A DNA stretch of 64,000 nucleotides. It comes from JALYNX01 sp035292685 (GTDB lineage Bacteria > Actinomycetota > Acidimicrobiia > Spongiisociales > ZC4RG35). Both the position numbers and the translations under genes were made by a program. Location of the stretch: assembly GCA_035292685.1 (NCBI GenBank), contig DATDPP010000060.1, forward strand, positions 32,098 to 96,097, given 5' to 3'. The notes under the pieces were generated by a model. The model saw nothing but the letters and a program-made list of their open reading frames with translations. It ran no database searches and had not been told where the DNA came from. Of this stretch, positions 25,891-33,216 are shown one piece after another (the stretch's first letter is position 1; each line of letters starts with the position of its first letter).

Positions 25891-26668
25891 GGCGGTTCTT
25901 CTCGTCCCGCCAGGCCAGCCAATCGACCACCGGCGCCAGGTCGTAACCCGATCGGCCGTCGACGCCCAAGGTGATCAGGGTGGCGCCGGCTTCCAAGAAG
26001 GCGTCGCCGGATTCAGGACGATGCACGTTGGCGCCACAAGACCGTTCTATCTGTGACGGGTCCCGGCCTAGTTGACGGCACCATCCGTCGAGAACCTGGT
26101 TCTTGTGCTCGATGATCTCGGCCTGTCCGAAGGCGTGCCACATGTCGGCGTGCTCGGCGGTGTAGCGGAGAGTCTTTCTCTCGCCACCCCCACCGATCAA
26201 GACCGGGATCCTGCGGGTGGGTGCCGGATTCAATCTGGCCCACCGTTGCTCGATCCTGGGGAGGGCATCTCTCAGGTCGGCCAGCCTCGACCCGGCGGTC
26301 CGGAAGTCGTATCCGTACTCGGCGTAGTCCTTCTCGAACCATCCCGCCCCTATCCCGAAGATGAGACGGCCCTTCGAGATGTGGTCGACGGTGCGTGCCA
26401 TGTCGGCCAGCAGCTCCGGGTTGCGATAGCTGTTGCAGGTGACGAGGGCGCCGATTTCGACTCGTTCGGTGATCTCGGCCCACGAAGCGAGCATGGTCCA
26501 GCATTCGAAATGCTTGCCGTCGTGATCACCGCTCAGCGGGAAGAAGTGGTCCCAGTTGAACACGATGTCCGCGCCCAATTCCTCGGCCTTGACGACGGAA
26601 GCCCTGATCTGGGAATAGTCACCGTGCTGGGGTTGCAGTTGAACGGCGATGCGGATGGGGTGGGCCAA
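25886..26668 (-). CDS. LLM-class (luciferase-like) F420-dependent oxidoreductase
   Basis: A 260-aa TIM-barrel oxidoreductase of the bacterial luciferase-like superfamily. Typical pieces are IRIAVQLQPQHGDYSQIRASVVKAEELGADIVFNWDHFFPL (by parts), TERVEIGALVTCNSYRNPELLADMARTVDHIS and RLIFGIGAGWFEKDYAEYGYDF. In actinobacteria most such proteins use coenzyme F420, but flavin use is not excluded. It is convergent with lgt and upstream of no obvious pathway partner; the substrate is unknown. Confidence 0.88.
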   Translation of the reverse strand: MAHPIRIAVQLQPQHGDYSQIRASVVKAEELGADIVFNWDHFFPLSGDHDGKHFECWTMLASWAEITERVEIGALVTCNSYRNPELLADMARTVDHISKGRLIFGIGAGWFEKDYAEYGYDFRTAGSRLADLRDALPRIEQRWARLNPAPTRRIPVLIGGGGERKTLRYTAEHADMWHAFGQAEIIEHKNQVLDGWCRQLGRDPSQIERSCGANVHRPESGDAFLEAGATLITLGVDGRSGYDLAPVVDWLAWRDEKNRP

Positions 26669-26715
26669 GAGTCCTCTGATTCCGGTGGGGTCGTCTCAAC
26701 GGTACCCCGGCCCCC

Positions 26716-27849
26716 TCAGATGCCGAACAGGGTGTCCTCGATCAACCCGTCGACCACCGCCCGCAACGCCTCCTCGTTGTCCGCCCCCGCAGCCAACGCA
26801 GCCTCGTAGGTTGCGAGTTGGCGGTGGGCGCTTGTTCCCTGTTGGACGATGGTGCGGGCGTGGCGAACCTCGTCACGGACGCCGAACTCGACCGAGTCCT
26901 GGGCCAGGGTCTCGATGATCTCCTCGACCAGATCCGAGAATTGGACCAGTTCGCCTTTCCCGAAATCCACGAGAGAGCCTTCGGTTCCATAACGTTGGGC
27001 CCGCCACATGTTTTCGGCGATCAGGAATGGCGGGTAGGTCCGCCACCTCTGGTTCTGGCGTCGGAGCCGGAACAGCATCGAGAGCAGACAGACATAGATT
27101 GCGGCCACCGAGATCGCGTCATCGAGACGGGTGCAGACATCACTCACTCTCATCTCGAGCGTGGGGTAACGACCGGAGGGTCGAATATCCCACCAAAGGC
27201 TGCTCGGGCTGTCGATGAGCCCGGCGTCGATCATCAGCTCGACCGTTCGCTCGTACTCGCCCCACGAGACGAAATCCTGGGGGAGTCCGGTCCGGGGGAG
27301 GTTCTTGAAGATGATCAGCCGATAGGCGAGGAGCCCGGTCGGGCTCCCGGCCCAAAACGGCGATGAGGTGGTCAGCGCTAGGAGGTGGGGGAGCATGTAC
27401 TTCACCTGATTCATCAGGTCGATTCGAAGATGGGGGTCCTCGATTCCGACATGGACATGCATCCCGCAGATCACGAGTTGGCGCGCCACCTGCTGGTAGT
27501 CGGCTGCCAGGTTGATGTATCGAGGCTGATCAGTGGTCTCCTGCTCCGTCCAGTTGGCGAAGGGGTGGGTTGAAGCGGCGATGATCGCCGCTCCGTATCC
27601 ATTGACCACACTCGACAGGTCCCGTCTCAGGTTGGCGAGGTCCTCGCGGGCATCCTGGACCCTGGTGCAAACCTTGGTCCCCACCTCGATCTGCGCCTTG
27701 AGGAACTCCGGAGTGACTTGAGGGCCGAGCACCTCGCGCAACGAATCCCACATCTCGGGTGGCGGGCTCTTGATGAGGTCACGTGACTCCCGATCGACGA
27801 CGAGGTACTCCTCCTCGATGCCTATGGTGAATGCCGGACGTTCGATCAT
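26716..27849 (-). CDS. ybdK: YbdK-family carboxylate-amine ligase (glutamate-cysteine ligase 2 type)
   Basis: A 377-aa GCS2-family ATP-dependent ligase. The start is ATG 27849 (MIERPAFTIGIEEEYLVVD); the long in-frame extension upstream only mirrors tag. Family motifs are GIEEEYLVVD at the N-terminus, CGMHVHVGIED, SPFWAGSPTGLLAYR and the C-terminal LEMRVSDVCTRLDD. The YbdK enzymes have weak gamma-glutamyl-cysteine ligase activity and uncertain real substrates. It follows tag by 10 bp and is likely co-transcribed. Confidence 0.9.
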   Translation of the reverse strand: MIERPAFTIGIEEEYLVVDRESRDLIKSPPPEMWDSLREVLGPQVTPEFLKAQIEVGTKVCTRVQDAREDLANLRRDLSSVVNGYGAAIIAASTHPFANWTEQETTDQPRYINLAADYQQVARQLVICGMHVHVGIEDPHLRIDLMNQVKYMLPHLLALTTSSPFWAGSPTGLLAYRLIIFKNLPRTGLPQDFVSWGEYERTVELMIDAGLIDSPSSLWWDIRPSGRYPTLEMRVSDVCTRLDDAISVAAIYVCLLSMLFRLRRQNQRWRTYPPFLIAENMWRAQRYGTEGSLVDFGKGELVQFSDLVEEIIETLAQDSVEFGVRDEVRHARTIVQQGTSAHRQLATYEAALAAGADNEEALRAVVDGLIEDTLFGI

Positions 27850-27859
27850 CGGGTCGAAT

Positions 27860-28468
27860 CTATAGCTCGCGACCCAGCAGCCGCCGTCGCTCGTCTGCAC
27901 AGACGTCCCGAATGTGACAGCCGTCGACGTGATCGTTGACCAACCCCATTGCCTGCATGAAGGCGTAAACCGTGGTCGGTCCCACAAAGGACCACCCGCG
28001 TCTCTTGAGATCCTTTGAGATCGCGCTCGAGGTGTCGGTAGTCGCCGGTATGTCGGTCGGCGGCTCATCGACCGGATCGGCCCAATCCCAGAAGTAAGAG
28101 GCGAGGGTTCCCTCGGCCTCGATGAGCTCCAGCGCGCGCTGGGCGTTGTTGATCGTGGACCGGATCTTGCCCTGATGACGCACCATGCCGGCATCGTCGA
28201 GGAGACGGGAAACGTCGCTTTCTCCGAATGCGGCCACCTCCGCGATCTCGAAGTCGGCGAATCCGGCGCGGAAATTGGAGCGCTTGTTGAGGATGGTGAG
28301 CCAGGAGAGACCAGCCTGAAATCCCTCGAGGCAGATCTTCTCGAACAGCCTCTTGTCCTCGGTCACCGGGCGGCCCCACTCGGCGTCGTGGTAGTTCCGA
28401 TAGATCTCGGGCTCGGCCGCCCACCAACAGCGGGCCAGCCCATCACCGCCGAGAAGAATCTCCATCAT
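27860..28468 (-). CDS. tag: DNA-3-methyladenine glycosylase I
   Basis: A 202-aa base-excision repair enzyme that removes 3-methyladenine. It shows the Tag pattern RCWWAAEPEIYRNYHDAEWGRPVTEDKRLFEKICLEGFQAGLSWLTIL (by parts), the RHQGKIRSTINNA helix-hairpin region and the C-terminal SFVGPTTVYAFMQAMGLVNDHVDGCHIRD. The zinc-site residues Cys (N-terminal), His and the late His/Cys are all present. The length is usual for the family. Confidence 0.94.
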   Translation of the reverse strand: MMEILLGGDGLARCWWAAEPEIYRNYHDAEWGRPVTEDKRLFEKICLEGFQAGLSWLTILNKRSNFRAGFADFEIAEVAAFGESDVSRLLDDAGMVRHQGKIRSTINNAQRALELIEAEGTLASYFWDWADPVDEPPTDIPATTDTSSAISKDLKRRGWSFVGPTTVYAFMQAMGLVNDHVDGCHIRDVCADERRRLLGREL

Positions 28469-28538
28469 GCGGCGGTTCTAGCAGTGTTCGGCGGCCTTTA
28501 ACTCCGATTAGCAGTGGTCTTTCTACCCTGGTCACCCA

Positions 28539-30080
28539 GTGACGTCCACCCGAGCCCGGGATGGGTTGGCCGGGGCCGCGGCCGCGGCCCTAGCCCTCGG
28601 TGTCTCCGAGCTTGCCGCCGGCATCTTCTCCGGTCTTCCCTCCTTGATCGAAGGCGTTGGGAACTGGGTGATCGACGTCGTCCCGGAGCCGATCAAGCAC
28701 TGGGCTATCTCCACCTTCGGCACCAACGACAAGCTCGCCCTACTGATCGGGATGACGTTGGTGGTGATCCTGCTGGGTGCGGTGGTCGGTGTCATCGCCC
28801 GGAAGCGCTTCGGCGTGGCGATGGTGGTGTTCATCGGTTTCGGGGTGGTCGCCGCCCTGGCTGCGAGTCGTGACCCTTCGGTCAGCCTGGGGATGGCGAT
28901 GATCTCGGGAGGTCTGGCGGCCATCGCCGGCCTCGCCTCGCTGCAGTGGCTGCTGGGGCTTTCTGTGCCCATGGTCGCCGGGGAGGATCCCGAACCACCT
29001 CAGGATGCCTCTCGCCGGTCTTTCATCATCGGCGTAACCGCCATCTTCGGGCTGGCCGCCCTGTCGGCAGGCGCCGGTCGCGTCCTCCTGGAAAAGGCGA
29101 AACGCGTAGTCGCCGGGCGCACCGAAGTGGTGCTCCCCGGCCCGGCTCAGGCAGTCGCCCCTTTCCCGCCGGCAGCCGAGCTCGGGGTATCGGGTCTTAG
29201 CCCGGTGGTCACACCCAACGACGTCTTCTACCGGATCGACGCTGCCTTCTCGGTGCCCAGGGTCGATCTGCCCGAATGGACCCTCACCATCAAGGGTCTG
29301 GTCGACCGTCCCTATTCCTTGACGTATGGCGACATCCTCGACATGCGGCTTGTCGAGCGCTACGTCACATTGTCCTGTGTTTCCAACCAGGTGGGAGGGG
29401 ATCTGGTCGGGAACGCCAAGTGGCTCGGGGTCCCCCTGACCGAGATCCTGGACCGGGCCGGGGTGCAGGCCGAGGCGGAGCAGGTCGTCGGCAGGTCGGT
29501 CGATGACTTCACGGTCGGGTTCCCGATCGAGGTTGCCTACGACGGTCGCGACGCGCTGCTGGCGGTGGGGATGAATGACGAGCCGCTTCCCTTCGAGCAC
29601 GGCTTTCCGGCCCGACTGGTGGTGGCCGGTCTTTACGGATACGTCTCGGCGACAAAGTGGATCTCGGAGATCGAGCTCACCCGTTGGGATGACTTCGACG
29701 CTTATTGGGTGCCACGGGGTTGGTCCAAGGAGGCCCCGGTGAAGACCCAGAGCCGGATCGACACCCCGCCGCCCGGGTCACAGATACAGGCCGGGCCCCG
29801 TCGGGTCGCCGGTGTGGCCTGGGCTCCGAATCGAGGGATCGGCAAGGTCGAGGTCCAACTCGGTGAGGGCGTCCCATGGTTGGAGGCTGACCTATCCGAG
29901 TCGTTGTCCGACAACAGTTGGCGTCAGTGGTCCATCGATTGGGATGCTCCTGTCGGCTTTCACGTGATCAGGGTGCGGGCGACCGACGGCGAGGGGAACC
30001 TCCAGACCGAACAGGTCAGCCCGCCGGCCCCGAACGGCGCCACCGGGTGGCACACCATTGAGACCCAGGTGGGACCGTGA
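28539..30080 (+). CDS. membrane-anchored molybdopterin-dependent oxidoreductase (sulfite oxidase family)
   Basis: A 513-aa protein starting at GTG 28539. Four hydrophobic segments (~residues 5-170) precede a sulfite-oxidase-type molybdopterin domain: LSCVSNQVGGDLVGNAKWLGVPL supplies the Cys ligand to Mo, and LVVAGLYGYVSATKWISEIELTRWDDFDAYWVPRGW closes the domain (by parts). A C-terminal Mo-cofactor dimerisation (Ig-like) domain ends WHTIETQV. The catalytic part would face outside. YedY-like reductases of oxidised methionine share this fold, so the true substrate is open. Confidence 0.9.
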   Translation: MTSTRARDGLAGAAAAALALGVSELAAGIFSGLPSLIEGVGNWVIDVVPEPIKHWAISTFGTNDKLALLIGMTLVVILLGAVVGVIARKRFGVAMVVFIGFGVVAALAASRDPSVSLGMAMISGGLAAIAGLASLQWLLGLSVPMVAGEDPEPPQDASRRSFIIGVTAIFGLAALSAGAGRVLLEKAKRVVAGRTEVVLPGPAQAVAPFPPAAELGVSGLSPVVTPNDVFYRIDAAFSVPRVDLPEWTLTIKGLVDRPYSLTYGDILDMRLVERYVTLSCVSNQVGGDLVGNAKWLGVPLTEILDRAGVQAEAEQVVGRSVDDFTVGFPIEVAYDGRDALLAVGMNDEPLPFEHGFPARLVVAGLYGYVSATKWISEIELTRWDDFDAYWVPRGWSKEAPVKTQSRIDTPPPGSQIQAGPRRVAGVAWAPNRGIGKVEVQLGEGVPWLEADLSESLSDNSWRQWSIDWDAPVGFHVIRVRATDGEGNLQTEQVSPPAPNGATGWHTIETQVGP

Positions 30081-30093
30081 GCTTCCTCACCCC

Positions 30094-30144
30094 CGTAATT
30101 GGGACCGTCAGGGGTCAAATACGGACCTTTCCAACCCAATTACG
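30094..30144. repeat. inverted repeat between convergent genes, REP-like core
   Basis: Perfect 10-bp inverted repeat CGTAATTGGG (30094-30103) / CCCAATTACG (30135-30144) with a 31-nt centre containing AGGGGTCAAATACGGACCT. The centre resembles sequence I associate with REP elements mobilised by IS200-like (RAYT) transposases in other genomes. It may also end transcription of both converging genes. Confidence 0.45.
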
Positions 30145-30150
30145 CCGGCT

Positions 30151-31092
30151 TCACACCAGGTCGACCGCCGAGATCGCCCAGGAGAGCCCGGTGTCGGGGT
30201 CTTCGATGGCGAGACGCAATGCCCACCCGGTGCCCGGGCTCCCGTCGTCGAACCAGAACCAGCCAAACCGCGATGCTGCTGACCCGAGGTCCTCGGGAGA
30301 GCAGGGCCACCGGAGGTCGGCCATTACCGATGTCGCCCACCACGCCAGATGGCGGCCGGCGGCTGCTCCCCGCCTCCGCCCGTGGGCGCCACCCGAGGCC
30401 GCGGCCCACCCCATCCAGGCCAGCCCGGCGGCGGCACCGATGGCGGCTGAGCGGCCCACTGTTGCCCCGAGGGATCGGATGGCGGCCAGATGGTCGCCGG
30501 CCACGACCGTCGTCTGACAACGCCCGTTGGACTCGTCCGTCCAGGGCAGGACCAAGTCGGCCAGAGCGGCCTCCGACTGAGGGTCATCGACCACCTCGAA
30601 ACCTGAGGGCAGAGCGACGTCGGATGGATCCGGCGGTGGTGGTGTGGGGGCTTCGACCATGTCCCGCTTGTAGGTGGCGACGGGGTAGATGGGCTCCCAG
30701 TCTTCCAGGGCGCCCGGCAGGTCGAGATTCGGCTCGCTCACCCGCTCACCCCGGACCACCCGCTCGGCGGCCAGCGTCCGACGCTCCGGGCCCGCTTCGA
30801 GATACGGCTCCATCTCCCGCCAGGTCTTGGTGCTGGCCGCGACCTCGGGGAGGGGGCCGAGGGCAAAGCGTGATTGGCCTTCTGAGACAGTGGGCCCGGC
30901 GTAGCTGGGTGGTCCCTCCAGGGCCAGGCGATAGCGGATGTGCTCTTCGACCCCCCAAACCTGCTTCCCCCGCGTCACCGCCTCCCGACACCTCGCTCTC
31001 AGCTCCACTAGGCCGTCCCATGCCTGTGCCGAGCAAAGCCCGTCGACCACTCGCAGCAGTTCGTCGGTGTCCGACGATTCGATGGCTTCCAT
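30151..31092 (-). CDS. hypothetical protein, unknown function
   Basis: A 313-aa product from ATG 31092 (MEAIESSDTDELLRVVDGLCSAQAWDGLVELRARC by parts). A TTG at 31110 inside the upstream sseA stop (TTGA) is a credible alternative. The first ~70 residues are helical with a cytosolic look. The middle is Pro/acidic. Residues ~210-313 hold a Gly/Ala-rich hydrophobic stretch (ATVGRSAAIGAAAGLAWMGWAAASGG) and then a Trp-rich end, FGWFWFDDGSPGTGWALRLAIEDPDTGLSWAISAVDLV, read in parts. I recognise no family. It follows the rhodanese gene in the same operon. Confidence 0.68.
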   Translation of the reverse strand: MEAIESSDTDELLRVVDGLCSAQAWDGLVELRARCREAVTRGKQVWGVEEHIRYRLALEGPPSYAGPTVSEGQSRFALGPLPEVAASTKTWREMEPYLEAGPERRTLAAERVVRGERVSEPNLDLPGALEDWEPIYPVATYKRDMVEAPTPPPPDPSDVALPSGFEVVDDPQSEAALADLVLPWTDESNGRCQTTVVAGDHLAAIRSLGATVGRSAAIGAAAGLAWMGWAAASGGAHGRRRGAAAGRHLAWWATSVMADLRWPCSPEDLGSAASRFGWFWFDDGSPGTGWALRLAIEDPDTGLSWAISAVDLV

Positions 31093-31106
31093 CGCTCTGC
31101 GGCTGG

Positions 31107-31910
31107 TCAAGGGGCGTCTCCGGTGACCACCGGGAGGTCGCGGCGGGCCCAATCCGAGAACGAGCCGATGTAGATGTCCGGCAGTGGATGACCGGCGAGG
31201 ACCATTGCGAGCGCTGCGTGACAGGCGTTGACTCCGCTGCCGCACGACACGATCGTGCCCTCGGGAGTGTCGCGGTAGCGCTCGACGAGGTCGGCGTTGT
31301 CGAGAAACCGGCCTTCCGGGCCGAGGTTCCCGCTCAGGGGCATGTTGACCGCACCCGGGATGTGGCCCGCCTTGGGGTCTATCGGCTCCACCTCACCCCG
31401 GTATCGCTCTGCGACCCTGGCGTCGATGAGATGGCGACCCGCCAACCCGTCAATGCTGACCACCCCGGTGAAGCGGTCCACGGCCGGGTATTCGGTCGGT
31501 GATCGCCACCCCGGCTGATCCGTGACCGGGAGGCCGGCATCGACCCAGGCGCTCAGGCCACCATCGAGCAGTCGTGACTTCTGATGGCCGATAGCGCGGA
31601 GCATCCACCACATCCGGGCGGCGACTGCGCCGGCCACGTCGTCGTAGACGATGATCTCGTCGCCGGGGCCGGCTCCGAACTCGCTGAGGGCTCGGGTGAA
31701 TTCTGAGGCTGGGGGAAGGGGGTGGCGTCCATCACCGCGGGGCACCGTGAGATCGGTGTCGAGGTCGACGAAGATGGCGCCCGGGATGTGCCCTGCGGCG
31801 TAGTCATCTCTGCCGCGGGTGGGGTCGGTGAGCGACCATCGCAGATCGAACAAGACGACCTCATCGAGTGTTTCGACCAACTCCCCGATGGAGATCAGAG
31901 GTTCAGACAC
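31107..31910 (-). CDS. sseA: 3-mercaptopyruvate/thiosulfate sulfurtransferase (two-domain rhodanese)
   Basis: A 267-aa tandem rhodanese. The inactive N-terminal domain has VVLFDLRWSLTDPTRGRDDYAAGHIPGAIFVDLD (by parts) and the catalytic C-terminal domain has the active loop SCGSGVNACHAAL. CGSGV-type loops favour 3-mercaptopyruvate as donor. I start at GTG 31910 (VSEPLISIGEL); the upstream in-frame ATG adds a low-complexity stretch lying inside the neighbouring 111-aa gene. It transfers sulfur to thiols or cyanide in the cytoplasm. Confidence 0.88.
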   Translation of the reverse strand: MSEPLISIGELVETLDEVVLFDLRWSLTDPTRGRDDYAAGHIPGAIFVDLDTDLTVPRGDGRHPLPPASEFTRALSEFGAGPGDEIIVYDDVAGAVAARMWWMLRAIGHQKSRLLDGGLSAWVDAGLPVTDQPGWRSPTEYPAVDRFTGVVSIDGLAGRHLIDARVAERYRGEVEPIDPKAGHIPGAVNMPLSGNLGPEGRFLDNADLVERYRDTPEGTIVSCGSGVNACHAALAMVLAGHPLPDIYIGSFSDWARRDLPVVTGDAP

Positions 31911-31923
31911 CCGGTGTTCCGTC

Positions 31924-32259
31924 CTACTCCTCTTCGGAGGAGGAGTTGGAACGTATCTCGTCCCCCAGGTCACTGATGGTCGAGCCGAGGGCGGTGGCGA
32001 ACGAACTCGCCGCCTTCTTCAGATGCTCCCTCGCCACCGGGTCGCGTAAAGCGCTCGCCACCGATTCGGCAACCTGATCCCAGGCCCCGATCAGAGTCGC
32101 GAATGCACCCTTGATCTCGTCCTCGGATGGGCCGCGGTCGGCTGTCACCCGGCGATATGTGTCCTTGAGCCGGTCACCCAGAGACCCGAACTCCGAGGTC
32201 ACCGTATCCCAGGGGTCCGTCGCTTCACCGGGCTTAGGATCTGGTTCGTGCGTCTCCAC
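31924..32259 (-). CDS. small hydrophilic helical protein, unknown function
   Basis: A 111-aa product from GTG 32259 (VETHEPDPKPGEATDPWD). It is strongly charged and helical with no membrane segment: FGSLGDRLKDTYRRVTADRGPSEDEIKGAF, then DQVAESVASALRDPVAREHLKKAASSFATAL, ending in an acidic SSSEEE tail (all read in parts). A later GTG inside VTSEFGS is an alternative start. The 5' end overlaps the start of the divergent exonuclease gene by 12 bp if both distal starts are used. No family is recognised; a DNA- or protein-associated helper is only a guess. Confidence 0.65.
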   Translation of the reverse strand: METHEPDPKPGEATDPWDTVTSEFGSLGDRLKDTYRRVTADRGPSEDEIKGAFATLIGAWDQVAESVASALRDPVAREHLKKAASSFATALGSTISDLGDEIRSNSSSEEE

Positions 32260-33120
32260 CTCCTCGATGGTACCTACGAGTTGTTCCGGGCCCATTTCGG
32301 TCGGAAGGAGTCGGTCCCGGCCAGTGACGGCAGGGACATACGAGCAACACTCGGGATCATGGAATCGACCCTCGGCCTTCTCCGAGAGCCTGGCGTCACC
32401 CATCTCGCCGCCGCCTTCGACACGGTCATCGAGTCTTTTCGCAACGAGATGTTCGCCGGCTACAAGACCTCCGCCGGCATGGACCCGGAGTTGTTGGGGC
32501 AGTTCCCCCTCGCCGAGGAAGCCTTGGAGGCGATCGGAGTCGTCGTTTGGCGCAACATCGAGCACGAGGCCGACGACGCGATTGCCACCGCCGCGATCCG
32601 ATGGGTGGAAGATGTCGACCAGGTCGTCATCGCCACTCCCGACAAGGACCTGTGCCAACTGGTGATCGGGGAGCGGATCGTCACCTACAACCGTCGTGAG
32701 CAGAAGATCCTGGATGAAGCCGCGGTCGTGGAGAAGTTCGGGATTCACCCGGAGTCGATCCCCGATTATCTGGCTCTGGTTGGTGACACCGCCGACGGCG
32801 TGCCCGGGCTTCCGGGTTGGGGGGCCAAATCGGCCGCGACCGTGCTCGCCCGTTACCCCCGCCTGGAGCTGATCCCTGCCGATCCTGCCAAGTGGGAAGT
32901 CAGCGTGCGCAGCGCCGACAAGCTGGCGGCAACGCTCCGCGAGCATGTCGAAGAGGCTTTCCTCTATCGGGAGCTCACCACCCTTCGGCTCGATGTGCCC
33001 ATAGCCGAGACCCTGGACGACCTGGAGTGGCGGGGAGTGCCCGCCGAGATCTTCGAGGCCTTTTGCCGGGGAGTGGGCCTGGATCCCGAGGCGATCCGGG
33101 TTCATAGATGGGCAGACTGA
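32248..33120 (+). CDS. 5'-3' exonuclease (PolA N-terminal/flap endonuclease family)
   Basis: A 290-aa stand-alone 5'-nuclease. The metal-binding Asp/Glu clusters are visible: LLDGTYELFRA, AAFDTVIESFRNEMFAGYK, RNIEHEADDAIAT and VIATPDKDLCQLV, with the helix-three-turn-helix LVGDTADGVPGLPGWGAKSAATVLARY (by parts). It would remove RNA primers or flaps in replication and repair. GTG 32248 follows a TAGGAT -10-like box at 32235-32240, consistent with leaderless expression. The gene is convergent with the ABC transporter. Confidence 0.9.
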   Translation: MRLHLLDGTYELFRAHFGRKESVPASDGRDIRATLGIMESTLGLLREPGVTHLAAAFDTVIESFRNEMFAGYKTSAGMDPELLGQFPLAEEALEAIGVVVWRNIEHEADDAIATAAIRWVEDVDQVVIATPDKDLCQLVIGERIVTYNRREQKILDEAAVVEKFGIHPESIPDYLALVGDTADGVPGLPGWGAKSAATVLARYPRLELIPADPAKWEVSVRSADKLAATLREHVEEAFLYRELTTLRLDVPIAETLDDLEWRGVPAEIFEAFCRGVGLDPEAIRVHRWAD

Positions 33121-33130
33121 TTGCCGGCCG

Positions 33131-33168
33131 CCCCCGTACCCAAGGTTTGCCCCTCTGCGGTGCGGGGG
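33131..33168. terminator. GC-rich hairpin between convergent genes
   Basis: CCCCCGTACC (33131-33140) pairs with GGTGCGGGGG (33159-33168), 10 bp with one G-T pair and an 18-nt loop. An overlapping alternative stem, GGTT..CCCC with GGGG.AACC, is also possible. It lies between the ends of the exonuclease gene and the ABC transporter gene. Confidence 0.5.
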
Positions 33169-33216
33169 AACCGATAGCCAACGAGCGCAGCGAGTGCCAT
33201 CGAGGGGGGCTCAGCT

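Noticed and set aside
28065..28427. 120-codon frame inside tag
   Set aside because: Out-of-frame shadow of a clear Tag glycosylase gene.
32260..33105. Upstream extension of the 111-aa minus-strand gene to 393 codons
   Set aside because: It mirrors the 5'-3' exonuclease gene, whose motifs are unambiguous.
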